Below the pieces are notes generated by a model, which worked only from the letters and a program-made list of their open reading frames with translations, made no database searches and was not told the origin of the DNA. The position numbers and the translations under genes were made by a program. Of a stretch of 64,000 bases of DNA, positions 17,723 through 26,562 are shown in pieces. Every line of letters starts with the position of its first letter. The first letter of the stretch is position 1. Origin of the DNA: Salinisphaera sp052044135 (lineage in GTDB: Bacteria; Pseudomonadota; Gammaproteobacteria; Nevskiales; Salinisphaeraceae); NCBI RefSeq assembly GCF_052044135.1, contig NZ_JBQDYF010000018.1, positions 3,127-67,126 on the forward strand, written 5' to 3'.

Positions 17723-18756
17723 GAGCCCACCGCCGGATGCGTGAATGCCTCGATCTCCCGGTCCAACTGGTAAACCGCCATCGCATACAGCGGACTGCTG
17801 TTGTAGGTGGTGATCACGAAGAAATTATGCCGGGCCAGCCAGTATTCGGGGCCGTGGGGCCCGGTGAACCGGAGCAGGCCGACGCGGGCATCCGGGGGCG
17901 GGGCATTCGCCACCTTGACGCCCTTGGTCTTGAGTTCGGCCCAGCGGTAGCGCGGCTGGCGGGTACTGGTATGGATATCGTGGATGGCTTTGGGTTTTGC
18001 CAGCGTTGCGGGCTGGGCGATTGACTCGCCCCGCTGCCAGCCGTTCTGGGCCAGGTAATTGGCGACCGAGTCGATGATGTCGGCCGGTTCGTGCCAGAGA
18101 TCGCGCCGGCCGTCGCCGTTGCCATCGACCGCGTAGGCGGCATAGCTCGACGGCATGAACTGGGCGAGCCCCATGGCGCCGGCGTAGGAGCCGACATCGT
18201 GGGTGCAGTCGAGTTTATTCTTGACGCAGAGGGCGATGAATTCACCCAGTTCCTTGGTGAAGAAGGTTGAGCGCTCGGGATAGTCGAAGGCCAGCGTGGA
18301 CAGCGCATCGAGTACGCGATCCTTGCCGATGTAGCGGCCGTAGCGTGTTTCCACACCCAGGATGGCCGCGATCATATAGGCGGGCACGCCGTACTTTGCC
18401 TGCGCTTTTTCGAACAGCTTGCGGTGCGCGTTGATATAGGCTGCCCCCTGGCGGGCGCGCTTGGGCTGGACGAAGATCGGGCGGTAATTGGCCCAGGTCA
18501 GCGTCTTCTCCGCCGGCTTGCGCATCTTGGCGATGATCCCGGGTTTGTATTTCGCCTCGGCCAGCAGTTTGCGTGTGGTCGCTTTCGGGATGTTCTTCTC
18601 TCGCTTCAAGCGCTCGATCAGTTTGTGACCGGCTGCCGAGTCGGCGTAATCGCCTTTGGGCGTATCCGCATGCGCCGCGGGCCCGACGGTCAGAGCAAGG
18701 GTGAAGGTCAGCGCCAAGGCGGCGCTCAGCGCCGGTCCGAGGTTGAGAGTCGTCAT
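17719..18756 (-). CDS. mltB: Lytic murein transglycosylase B
   Basis: A 345-aa soluble periplasmic transglycosylase of the SltB/MltB (SLT_2) family. The signal peptide ends near GPAAHA. Catalytic Glu136 lies in AILGVETRYGRYIGKD, and the MGLAQFMPSSYAAYAVDGNG and GDGRRDLWHEPADIIDSVANY motifs confirm the family. No lipobox is present, so it is probably not lipid-anchored, unlike E. coli MltB. The start ATG 18756 overlaps the rodA stop by 4 nt; the much longer upstream reading frame is rodA in another frame. Confidence 0.94.
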   Translation of the reverse strand: MTTLNLGPALSAALALTFTLALTVGPAAHADTPKGDYADSAAGHKLIERLKREKNIPKATTRKLLAEAKYKPGIIAKMRKPAEKTLTWANYRPIFVQPKRARQGAAYINAHRKLFEKAQAKYGVPAYMIAAILGVETRYGRYIGKDRVLDALSTLAFDYPERSTFFTKELGEFIALCVKNKLDCTHDVGSYAGAMGLAQFMPSSYAAYAVDGNGDGRRDLWHEPADIIDSVANYLAQNGWQRGESIAQPATLAKPKAIHDIHTSTRQPRYRWAELKTKGVKVANAPPPDARVGLLRFTGPHGPEYWLARHNFFVITTYNSSPLYAMAVYQLDREIEAFTHPAVGS

Positions 18757-19871
18757 GTTGCGAGCAACTTCCGGTGGGTGTGGATCGACATCACGATGCC
18801 GAACGAGGCCAGCAGCATGACCATCGACGTGCCGCCGAAGGAAATCAGTGGTAATGGAACGCCGACCACGGGTAGCAGCCCGGCGACCATGCCCATGTTC
18901 ACGAACGCATAGAAGAAGAAGGTCAGCGACAGGCTGGCCGCGGTCAGGCGCTGGAACGTATCCTGGCTCTTGACTGCGATGAACAGCCCGCGGGCGACGA
19001 TGAAGCCATAGATCGCCATCAGGCCGAGCACGCCGAACAGGCCGGTCTCTTCGGCATAGACGGCGAACACGAAGTCGGTATCCGATTCCGGCAGGAAATT
19101 CAGATGAGCCTGGCTGCCGTTGAGCCAGCCCTTGCCGAATACGCCGCCCGAGCCGATGGCGATCTTGGATTGGGTGATGTGATAACCCGCCCCGAGCGGA
19201 TCGCGCGCCGGGTTGAGGAAGGTGAGTATCCGTTGTTGCTGGTAGTCGTGGAGGTTGAACCACACCAGCGGGGCGGCGGCCGCGGCGAGTACCAGCAACA
19301 GGATGATGATGCGCCAGCGCAGTCCGGCGAAGAACAGCGCGAAGCCGCCGCCGGCCACGATCAGCAGCGCGGTGCCCAGATCCGGTTGTCGCACCACGAG
19401 TGCCACCGGCATGGCGATGATGAGACCGGCCTTCGCGATGTCGCTAAGCCTGGGCGGCAGACTGCGATAATGGAAGTATGCGGCGATGGTCAGCGGCACC
19501 ACCAGCTTCGAGATCTCGGATGGCTGGAAACGCACAACGCCGAGATCGAGCCAGCGCCTGGCGCCCATGGCCGCATCGCCGAGCACCAGGGTCGCGACCA
19601 GCAGCACCAGTCCGAGTACATAAACCCAGGGTGCCGCGGCGCGATACCAGTGCGGCGGGACCTGGGCCAGGGCGATCATGGCGGACAGGCCGATGCCCAG
19701 GCGTATCGCTTGATCGATCACGACGTTGGCCGAGCGGCCCGAGGCGCTGTACAGCACGAACAGCCCGAGCAGGGCGCAGCAGAGCAGCGCGGCGAACAGC
19801 TGTACATCGATGTGCCAGTGGGCCAGCCATTCCGATAGCGTCGCCGGACGTTCACGGGTGGTCGTGCTCAT
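18753..19871 (-). CDS. rodA: RodA, SEDS peptidoglycan glycosyltransferase
   Basis: A 372-aa polytopic SEDS protein (about ten transmembrane helices) that polymerises lipid II in the elongasome with PBP2. Conserved SEDS features include GARRWLDLGVVRFQPSE, FLPESDTDFVFAVYAEE (with the essential periplasmic Asp region) and GVPLPLISFGGTS. It overlaps mrdA upstream and mltB downstream by 4 nt each. Confidence 0.97.
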   Translation of the reverse strand: MSTTTRERPATLSEWLAHWHIDVQLFAALLCCALLGLFVLYSASGRSANVVIDQAIRLGIGLSAMIALAQVPPHWYRAAAPWVYVLGLVLLVATLVLGDAAMGARRWLDLGVVRFQPSEISKLVVPLTIAAYFHYRSLPPRLSDIAKAGLIIAMPVALVVRQPDLGTALLIVAGGGFALFFAGLRWRIIILLLVLAAAAAPLVWFNLHDYQQQRILTFLNPARDPLGAGYHITQSKIAIGSGGVFGKGWLNGSQAHLNFLPESDTDFVFAVYAEETGLFGVLGLMAIYGFIVARGLFIAVKSQDTFQRLTAASLSLTFFFYAFVNMGMVAGLLPVVGVPLPLISFGGTSMVMLLASFGIVMSIHTHRKLLAT

Positions 19872-21778
19872 GAGTCGGTGCCTGTCTTGTGGCCCGGCTG
19901 GTTGGCTTGCAGTGTCTTGCTGTTCGGCAGGCTGTCCAGGTAACTGTCGATCACGCGCCGGGCGATCGGGCCGGCCACGCTGGAGCCGCCGCCACCGTGC
20001 TCGACCACCACCGCGACCGCGATCTTGGGATGCTGGATCGGCGCAAAGGCGATGAACAACGCGTGTTCGCGCAGACGACGCGGAACGCTGTCGAGATCCG
20101 GTGCCACTTCATTCTGCGGCAGATCCGCCACCTGGGCACTGCCCGACTTGCCCGCGATCGGGTACTTCAGATGCTGGCCGACGTAGTAATGGGCGGTGCC
20201 GTGCGGATTGTCGATCACGCCCTTCATGGCGTTGATGACGATGTTCCAGTGGCGCTTGTCCTTGAGTTCGATCGGCGGCAGCGCCTTCGGCTTGTAGTCG
20301 GTGGTGGTATGGGTCTGCGGATCTTTCCAGGCCTTGAGCACGTGCGGCTTGTAGGCGTGCCCGCGTTTGGCGATCTCGCTCACCGCCTGAGCCAGCTGCA
20401 GCGGCGTGGCGGTCATGTAGCCCTGGCCGATCACGGTGATCAGCGTCTGGCCCGGGTACCAGGGCAGGTGCCGGTTGGCGTGCTTCCATGCGCGCGAGGG
20501 CATGATGCCGGCATTCTCCCGCGGCAGATCGATACCGGTCTTCTGGCCGAAACCGAACATCGAACCGTAGCGATGGATATTGTCAATGCCGAGTTTCATG
20601 CCCAGTTTGTAGAAATAGACGTCGGAACTGCGCTCGATCGCCTGGGTCAGATTGATCCAGCCCTGGCCGGAGCGTTTCCAATCGCGATACCGATGCTTCG
20701 AACCGGGCAGGGTAATGTAGCCGGGACACCACACTTTCTTGTTCGGATCGATCACCCCGGTTTCCAGTGCGGCAATGGCCATGAACGGCTTGATCGTCGA
20801 CCCCGGCGGGTACTGGCCCTGCAATGCGCGGTTGTACAGCGGCTTGTGCGGACTGTGGAGCAGCCGCGTGTAGTTGGCGTGGCTGATGCCGTTGACGAAC
20901 AGGTCGGGGTTGTATCCCGGCTTGCTGACCATGGCGAGTACGCCGCCGGTGTCCGGGTTGAGCGCGACCACCGCGCCGTCCTGGTCGCCCAGGGCGTTGT
21001 AGGCGATCTTCTGCAGCGCCGAATCGACCGTGAGCACGAGGCTATCGCCGGCGGTGGCCGGGTGCATGTCGAGCTGGCGCAGGGCGCGCCCGGCGGCGTT
21101 GGTCTCGACCACGCGCGAGCCCGGATAGCCGTGCAGCCGCGACTCGTACGACAATTCCACGCCGGCCTTGCCGATATGCGATGAGCCGCGATAGCGCTTT
21201 TTGTTCCGGCCGACGAGATCGGAGGCGGTGATGCCGCCGACATAGCCGACCAGGTGCGAGGCGTACTTGCCGAGCGGGTAGTTGCGCGTCAGCCCGGCGC
21301 GAATATCCACGCCCGGAAAACGGTCGCGGTTGACTTCGAAGCGGGCGACCTCGGCCTGATTCAGGCTCAGCCGTATCGGCGTGCCACGAAACGACGGTGT
21401 CTGCTTCTCGCGCGAATAAAAGCGCTGCTTGTCGGCCTTGCTGATGTCGACGATCTTCGACAGCCTTGCAATGGTCGATTTCACGCTGTCGCTGACTTGT
21501 TCGGGCACGATTTCCAGCCGGTACGCCGGTTCGTTGTTGGCCAGCAGGTTGCCGTGACGGTCGTAGATCAGCCCGCGTACCGGCGGCACCGCCTCCACGC
21601 GCATGCGATTGTCCTGCGAGCGCGTCTCGTAGTAGCCGTGTTTATACACCTGCAGGTACACGACACGCGCGATCAGCATGCCGATCAAGGTCAGCAGCAG
21701 CAGGCTGGCCGCCACCGTGCGAATGAGAAACAGGCGTCGCTCGGCCGCGTGGTTTTTGATTGCGTCGTCCGCGGCCAT
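19868..21778 (-). CDS. mrdA: Penicillin-binding protein 2 (elongasome transpeptidase)
   Basis: A 636-aa class B PBP. It has one N-terminal transmembrane helix (about 19-43), a pedestal domain, and a transpeptidase domain with STIK (Ser327/Lys330), a SSDVYFYKL SxD/N-type motif, and KSGSAQ. It crosslinks lateral-wall peptidoglycan with RodA and MreC. The C-terminal tail is polar. The gene is 90 nt downstream of mreD and overlaps rodA, typical for the mre-mrd cluster. Confidence 0.97.
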   Translation of the reverse strand: MAADDAIKNHAAERRLFLIRTVAASLLLLTLIGMLIARVVYLQVYKHGYYETRSQDNRMRVEAVPPVRGLIYDRHGNLLANNEPAYRLEIVPEQVSDSVKSTIARLSKIVDISKADKQRFYSREKQTPSFRGTPIRLSLNQAEVARFEVNRDRFPGVDIRAGLTRNYPLGKYASHLVGYVGGITASDLVGRNKKRYRGSSHIGKAGVELSYESRLHGYPGSRVVETNAAGRALRQLDMHPATAGDSLVLTVDSALQKIAYNALGDQDGAVVALNPDTGGVLAMVSKPGYNPDLFVNGISHANYTRLLHSPHKPLYNRALQGQYPPGSTIKPFMAIAALETGVIDPNKKVWCPGYITLPGSKHRYRDWKRSGQGWINLTQAIERSSDVYFYKLGMKLGIDNIHRYGSMFGFGQKTGIDLPRENAGIMPSRAWKHANRHLPWYPGQTLITVIGQGYMTATPLQLAQAVSEIAKRGHAYKPHVLKAWKDPQTHTTTDYKPKALPPIELKDKRHWNIVINAMKGVIDNPHGTAHYYVGQHLKYPIAGKSGSAQVADLPQNEVAPDLDSVPRRLREHALFIAFAPIQHPKIAVAVVVEHGGGGSSVAGPIARRVIDSYLDSLPNSKTLQANQPGHKTGTDS

Positions 21779-21868
21779 ATCCGCTCGTAATCATCCTGAT
21801 GTTCGGCATGGGGCCGCCGCGGCGCGTTCGAAGACATGCCGTAGCGGCCCGGTGGTACCCCTTGTGGA

Positions 21869-22354
21869 CTATCCGACCTCTAATTCGGCGATCCGTTCCA
21901 GAACAAACGCCCAGATCGGCCAGAGCGCCGCCGAGGACAGTACCGGAAGCCAGCGCCACCACTGGTTTACGTCCAGCCCGGACGCCCCGTCAATCCAGAA
22001 CAGAACGAACTCGTAGAGGGCGAATACCGGCAGCATCAGCAGGCCCTGCTGGATCAGCGGAAAACTCCACAACAACCCGCGCGCCTTGACCACGACATAG
22101 GCGGCGACCGCCATGGCCAGGCCGTGCTCGGAAAACGGCGTGCCGTAGAGCACGTCGATCGCCAGTCCCGCGAACCAGGCCGCGACCGGCCCGAAGCAAC
22201 GGGGCTGGTTCGCGGTCCAGAACAGCACCGTCATGGTATAGAACGCCGGTCGAGCGGCGGCAATGGCTGCCGGCATCGGCAACAACGTGACCACCAGAGA
22301 GACGGCCAGGCTGACCACGATCAGCAGACCACTGACGCGTTGATTGATGATCAT
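21869..22354 (-). CDS. mreD: MreD, rod-shape membrane protein
   Basis: A 161-aa polytopic inner-membrane protein with about five hydrophobic helices; part of the MreBCD elongasome. The TANQPRCFGPVAAWFAGLAIDVLYGT region is typical of proteobacterial MreD. The ATG overlaps the mreC stop by 4 nt. Confidence 0.93.
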   Translation of the reverse strand: MIINQRVSGLLIVVSLAVSLVVTLLPMPAAIAAARPAFYTMTVLFWTANQPRCFGPVAAWFAGLAIDVLYGTPFSEHGLAMAVAAYVVVKARGLLWSFPLIQQGLLMLPVFALYEFVLFWIDGASGLDVNQWWRWLPVLSSAALWPIWAFVLERIAELEVG

Positions 22355-23283
22355 TGCCCGGGCGTGCCGCTGGCGCCATCGCCGTTATTCCCGGCGGATT
22401 TGCCCGATTTGCCGGCATTATCCGGTGTCGATTGTGTGTGATCAGTCGTGTTCCAGACCAGCAGGGCCTCGCGCCCGCGATCAAGATGGGCCGTTGGCCG
22501 GGCCGTCACGGAGAGGAATTCCTGGCCCGGACGATGCACCACACGCGTGACCTTGGCCACCGGATAGTTCGCCGGATAGCGTCCGCCGAGCCCGGAGGAC
22601 ACCAGCAGGTCGCCGACCTTGACGTTGGCGTTGTTGGGCAGAAACGGCAGCGTCAACGCCTCCGAGCTGCCGGTGCCCTGGGCGATGGTCTGCAACCCCG
22701 TGCGGTTGATCTGGACCGGGATTCCATTGTTCGGATCGCTGATCAGGATCGCGCGCGAGTCCAGCGGCGTGACATTGGTCACCTGCCCCATGATGCCATG
22801 GGCGTCGACCAGGGTCTGGCCGACGAACACGCCGTCCGAACTGCCCTTGTTGAGTTTGACGTACTGGCGATACGGATCGGGACTGACCGACAGTATCCGC
22901 GCTATCAGCACGTTCTGATCGATCGAGCTGGCCGAGGCCAGCAGGGCGCGGATGCGTTCGTTCTCCGCCTGCAGCGCCGCCAGCTGCTGCAGTCGGCCCT
23001 GAAGCAGCAGCACCTTCTGCGACAGCTGCTTGTTCTTCTGGATCAGGTCGCCGCGATCGAAGTAGTTCTTGAGGTAATTCGAGGCGTCGCCCGGTATTTC
23101 GGCCGCCGTCTGGACCGGCTCGAGCGCGACCGCAAGCACGCCGCGCACCGACGACAGACTGTCGTGCGCGTTGTCGACCATCATCAGCACGATGGAAATG
23201 ATCGTGATCGCCACGAGCTTCAGCCCGGGCGCGATCCGGCGGCCCAGAAAACGTGGTTTGTCGTCGTCGGACAGCCCGAGCAC
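22351..23283 (-). CDS. mreC: MreC, rod-shape periplasmic scaffold
   Basis: A 310-aa bitopic protein. It has a transmembrane helix at about 20-37, a coiled coil (about 65-110, from NKQLSQKVLLLQGRLQQLA) and a beta-rich C-terminal domain including FVGQTLVDAHGIMGQV and DLLVSSGLGGRYPANYPV. MreC activates PBP2/RodA. The final 35 residues (after LDRGREALLVWN) are a low-complexity Gly/Ser/Asn tail. The start is GTG 23283. It lies 206 nt downstream of mreB, separated by a GC stem-loop. Confidence 0.95.
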   Translation of the reverse strand: MLGLSDDDKPRFLGRRIAPGLKLVAITIISIVLMMVDNAHDSLSSVRGVLAVALEPVQTAAEIPGDASNYLKNYFDRGDLIQKNKQLSQKVLLLQGRLQQLAALQAENERIRALLASASSIDQNVLIARILSVSPDPYRQYVKLNKGSSDGVFVGQTLVDAHGIMGQVTNVTPLDSRAILISDPNNGIPVQINRTGLQTIAQGTGSSEALTLPFLPNNANVKVGDLLVSSGLGGRYPANYPVAKVTRVVHRPGQEFLSVTARPTAHLDRGREALLVWNTTDHTQSTPDNAGKSGKSAGNNGDGASGTPGQ

Positions 23284-23459
23284 TAGCGCGACTTCCCGGC
23301 CGCCGGCCAGCGTTGATCGTCCGCGGCCCGGCGTGGTCGTGCGCGGGCGGGGCGTTCAATCAGGGCAACAACGCGTAACAGTTGGCTCATCGAGTCAAGA
23401 CGGCTCGTCCCGGGGGAGCGAATGGCGACAGCCGACGGTCCGGCATCGCACCAAAGTTA

Positions 23460-23476
23460 GGCCCGCAGGGCGGGCC
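23460..23476 (-). terminator. GC hairpin between mreB and mreC
   Basis: Perfect 7-bp stem GGCCCGC/GCGGGCC with a 3-nt loop, 13 nt beyond the mreB stop. Only a short ACTTTGG follows on the minus strand, so it is at best a partial terminator or an mRNA 3'-end stabiliser that could give mreB higher expression than mreCD. Confidence 0.45.
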
Positions 23477-23489
23477 CATGCAACGTCGA

Positions 23490-24530
23490 CTATTCGAGTG
23501 CGAACAGTGCGCCCGACTTGCGATCGATCATCTCCAGGAGAATGCCGCCGCCGCGGGCCACGCAGGTCAGCGGGTCGTCGGCGACGATCACCGGCAGGCC
23601 CGTCTCCTCCGACAGCAGTTTGTCCAGATCGGCGAGCAGTGCGCCGCCGCCGGTCAGCACGATGCCCCGTTCGGCCACGTCCGAGCCCAGCTCCGGCGGC
23701 GTGGACTCCAGCGCTAGTTTGACCGCCGAGACGATGTTGGACAGCGGCTCCTGCAGCGCATCTAGCACTTCGTTGGAATTGAGCGTAAAACTGCGCGGCA
23801 CGCCGGCCGACATGTGCCGGCCCACCACTTCGATCTCCTTGATCTCGTGGCCCGGGAAGGCGGTGCCGATCTGGTGCTTGATGGATTCCGCGGTGGTTTC
23901 GCCGATCAGCATGTTGTATTGCCGGCGCACGTAATTGACGATCGCCTCGTCGAATTTGTCGCCACCGGTGCGCACGGATTCGGCATAGACGATGCCGTTG
24001 AGCGAGATCACGGCGACTTCCGACGTGCCGCCGCCGATGTCGAGCACCATCGAGCCGCGCGCCTCGCTGATCGGGATGCCGGCGCCGATGGCCGCGGCCA
24101 GGGGCTCGTCGACCAGGTACACGCGCCGCGCGCCGGCATTGGAGGCGGACTCGCGGATGGCACGGCGCTCGACCTGGGTCGAACCGTACGGCACACAGAC
24201 CAGCACGCGCGTCATCGGCCGCAGGAAGCGCTTGCGGTGCACCTTGCGGATGAAGTGCTGCAGCATCTTCTCGGTGACCGTGAAGTCGGCGATCACACCG
24301 TCCTTGAGCGGCCGGATCGTGCTGATGTACGCCGGTGTGCGCCCGAGCATGCGCTTGGCGTCGGTGCCGACCGCCTCGATGCGCTTGCCGCCGCGGGTGT
24401 CGGTGCGCACCGCCACCACCGAGGGCTCGTTGAGCACGATGCCCCGATCGCGCGCATAGACCAGGGTATTGGCCGTCCCGAGATCGATCGAGAGATCGTT
24501 GACGAACAGGCCGCGAAAGTTTTCCAGCAT
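23490..24530 (-). CDS. mreB: MreB, actin-like rod-shape protein
   Basis: A 346-aa bacterial actin that organises the elongasome along the inner membrane. The NDLSIDLGTANTLVYARD phosphate-1 loop, LDIGGGTSEVAVISL phosphate-2 loop and VLTGGGALLADLD adenosine motif are all present. ATG 24530 (MLENFRGLF) is preferred over an in-frame ATG 21 nt upstream. It matches the family N-terminus with its amphipathic membrane helix and has a GGTGAG ribosome site. It is first in the mre operon. Confidence 0.98.
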   Translation of the reverse strand: MLENFRGLFVNDLSIDLGTANTLVYARDRGIVLNEPSVVAVRTDTRGGKRIEAVGTDAKRMLGRTPAYISTIRPLKDGVIADFTVTEKMLQHFIRKVHRKRFLRPMTRVLVCVPYGSTQVERRAIRESASNAGARRVYLVDEPLAAAIGAGIPISEARGSMVLDIGGGTSEVAVISLNGIVYAESVRTGGDKFDEAIVNYVRRQYNMLIGETTAESIKHQIGTAFPGHEIKEIEVVGRHMSAGVPRSFTLNSNEVLDALQEPLSNIVSAVKLALESTPPELGSDVAERGIVLTGGGALLADLDKLLSEETGLPVIVADDPLTCVARGGGILLEMIDRKSGALFALE

Positions 24531-24820
24531 GAGGCTCACCGAGCACAGCAAATATGACGCGCGTAGCGCGCACCTGACATCGACGGGCGTCGATGCAAAC
24601 CACCTTCGGCCCCGGATCCGATCGCGAACAGGTCGAAGGTCCCTCTAAAGGTGCGCAATGCTAGCAACGGCGCGCGGGCGCGGCAACGCTCGACCGCTCA
24701 TATCCCACTGAAAAGGTGGGCGCGGGATGAGCCATGACCGCGGATAGCGTTATTATGCTACGTTCTGCCGCCGCGCGGCCGCCGCGCCCGTAAACGAATC
24801 CAAACGACGAGATTACCGCC
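24531..24820. promoter_or_regulatory. Divergent control region between mreB and gatC
   Basis: This 290-nt gap separates two divergent operons and must carry both promoters. A plausible -10 for gatC is TATTAT near 24751. An imperfect hairpin is present: GCTCAT (24696-24701) pairs with ATGAGC (24727-24732), enclosing CCCAC/GTGGG (24704-24708 and 24716-24720). No riboswitch or leader peptide is evident. Confidence 0.4.
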
Positions 24821-25108
24821 GTGAGCCTGACCGCCGATGACGTGCGCAAGGTCGCCCGCCTGGCCCGACTGGGGCTGGATGAGGGCGCCATCGCCGAGTA
24901 CGCGACCCAGTTGTCCAGCATACTGGATGTGGTCGATCATCTGGAATCCGCCGATACCGATAATGTCGAGCCGATGTCCCACCCGCTGGATCTGACCGCG
25001 CGCCTGCGCCCGGACGTGGCGCAGGCCACGGTCGATCGCGAGGCGTTTCAGGCCATCGCGCCGGACACCGCCGAAGGGCTGTATCGCGTGCCGAAGGTGA
25101 TCGAATGA
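24821..25108 (+). CDS. gatC: Asp-tRNA(Asn)/Glu-tRNA(Gln) amidotransferase subunit C
   Basis: A 95-aa small subunit that stabilises GatA-GatB in the tRNA-dependent amidotransferase making Gln-tRNA(Gln) and/or Asn-tRNA(Asn). Typical features are DVRKVARLARLGL at the start, QLSSILDVVDHLESADTD and the C-terminal YRVPKVIE. It starts with GTG and overlaps the gatA ATG by 4 nt. Confidence 0.96.
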   Translation: MSLTADDVRKVARLARLGLDEGAIAEYATQLSSILDVVDHLESADTDNVEPMSHPLDLTARLRPDVAQATVDREAFQAIAPDTAEGLYRVPKVIE

Positions 25109-26550
25109 TCCACGAACGCTCCATCGCCGAACTGATTGCGGCGCGCGCGGCCGGCGAGCTGAGCGCGGCGGAGATGGCCGAGGCCTATCTCGATCGGATC
25201 GAGGCCCATGCCGGGACGCTCAATGCGCTGATCACACGCACCGACGAGGCCGCCCGCGAACGCGCGACGGCGCTTGATGCGAGTGCCGCCGGCGCGCTGG
25301 CCGGCCTGCCGATCATTCACAAGGACATCTTCTGCACCCGCGGCGTGAAGACAAGCTGCGCCTCGCGCATGCTCGATAACTTCATCGCACCTTACGATGC
25401 CACCGTGGTGGAGAGGTTGCAGGCGGCCGGCACGGTGACGCTGGCCAAGGCGAACATGGACGAATTCGCCATGGGGTCGTCCAACGAGAACAGTTTCTAC
25501 GGCGCGGTGAAAAACCCGTGGCACCTCGACTATGTGCCCGGCGGCTCGTCGGGCGGCTCGGCCGCCGCGGTGGCCGCGGGCCTGGCGCCGGCGGCCACCG
25601 GCACTGACACCGGCGGCTCGATCCGCCAGCCGGCGGCGTTCTGCGGTGTGACCGGGATCAAGCCGACCTACGGACGGGTTTCGCGCTACGGTATGATCGC
25701 GTTCGCCTCCAGCCTCGATCAGGGCGGCTGTTTCGCGCGCTCGGCGGCGGACTGCGCGCATGTGCTGGGCGCCATGGCCGGTTTCGACACCCGCGATTCC
25801 ACCAGTGTCGAGCGTGATGTGCCGGATTACGCCAGCCAGCTTACCGGCGATATCGCCGGCCTGACGATCGGCTTGCCGCGTGAATATTTCGCCGAGGGTC
25901 TGGAAGCCGGCAGCCGTGCGGTGATCGAGGCCGCGATTGGCGAGATGAGGGCGCTCGGCGCGCATGTGGTGGAAATCGATATGCCGCATACCGATCTCGC
26001 GGTGTCGACCTACTACGTGATCGCACCGGCAGAGGCGTCGTCCAATCTGGCGCGCTTCGACGGCGTGCGCTATGGCTATCGCTGCGCCGATCCGGTCGAT
26101 CTGGACGATCTGTATACCCGCTCCAGAGCCGAGGGCTTCGGGCCCGAGGTCCAGCGCCGCATCATGATGGGGGCCTACGTGCTGTCGGCCGGCTATTACG
26201 ATGCGTATTACCTGAAGGCACAGAAGACCCGGCGGCTGATCGCGGGCGACTTCCACGATGCCTTCGCCAAGGTGGATCTGATCGCCGCGCCGGTGACCCA
26301 GGCGCCGGCCTTCCCGATCGGCGAAAAGGTCGACGATCCGGTCGCGATGTATCTGAACGATGTCTACACGCTGCCCGCCAGTCTGGCCGGGGTGCCCGGC
26401 ATGTCGGTGCCGGCCGGCTTCGTCGACGGATTGCCGGTCGGGCTGCAGCTGATCGCGCCTTGGTTCGAGGAAGGTCGTCTGCTGAATGCCGCGCATAGCT
26501 ACCAGCAGGCCACGGACTGGCACACCCGCCGCCCGCCGGGTTTCGAGTAA
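25105..26550 (+). CDS. gatA: Asp-tRNA(Asn)/Glu-tRNA(Gln) amidotransferase subunit A
   Basis: A 481-aa amidase-signature glutaminase that supplies ammonia to GatB. The catalytic triad is complete: Lys73 in HKDIFC, Ser148 in GGSSGGS and nucleophile Ser172 in TDTGGSIR. Each lies six residues before the S. aureus numbering, showing tight alignment. The gene is translationally coupled to gatC and 12 nt from gatB. Confidence 0.98.
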   Translation: MIHERSIAELIAARAAGELSAAEMAEAYLDRIEAHAGTLNALITRTDEAARERATALDASAAGALAGLPIIHKDIFCTRGVKTSCASRMLDNFIAPYDATVVERLQAAGTVTLAKANMDEFAMGSSNENSFYGAVKNPWHLDYVPGGSSGGSAAAVAAGLAPAATGTDTGGSIRQPAAFCGVTGIKPTYGRVSRYGMIAFASSLDQGGCFARSAADCAHVLGAMAGFDTRDSTSVERDVPDYASQLTGDIAGLTIGLPREYFAEGLEAGSRAVIEAAIGEMRALGAHVVEIDMPHTDLAVSTYYVIAPAEASSNLARFDGVRYGYRCADPVDLDDLYTRSRAEGFGPEVQRRIMMGAYVLSAGYYDAYYLKAQKTRRLIAGDFHDAFAKVDLIAAPVTQAPAFPIGEKVDDPVAMYLNDVYTLPASLAGVPGMSVPAGFVDGLPVGLQLIAPWFEEGRLLNAAHSYQQATDWHTRRPPGFE

Positions 26551-26562
26551 GGAAGGCAAGCC

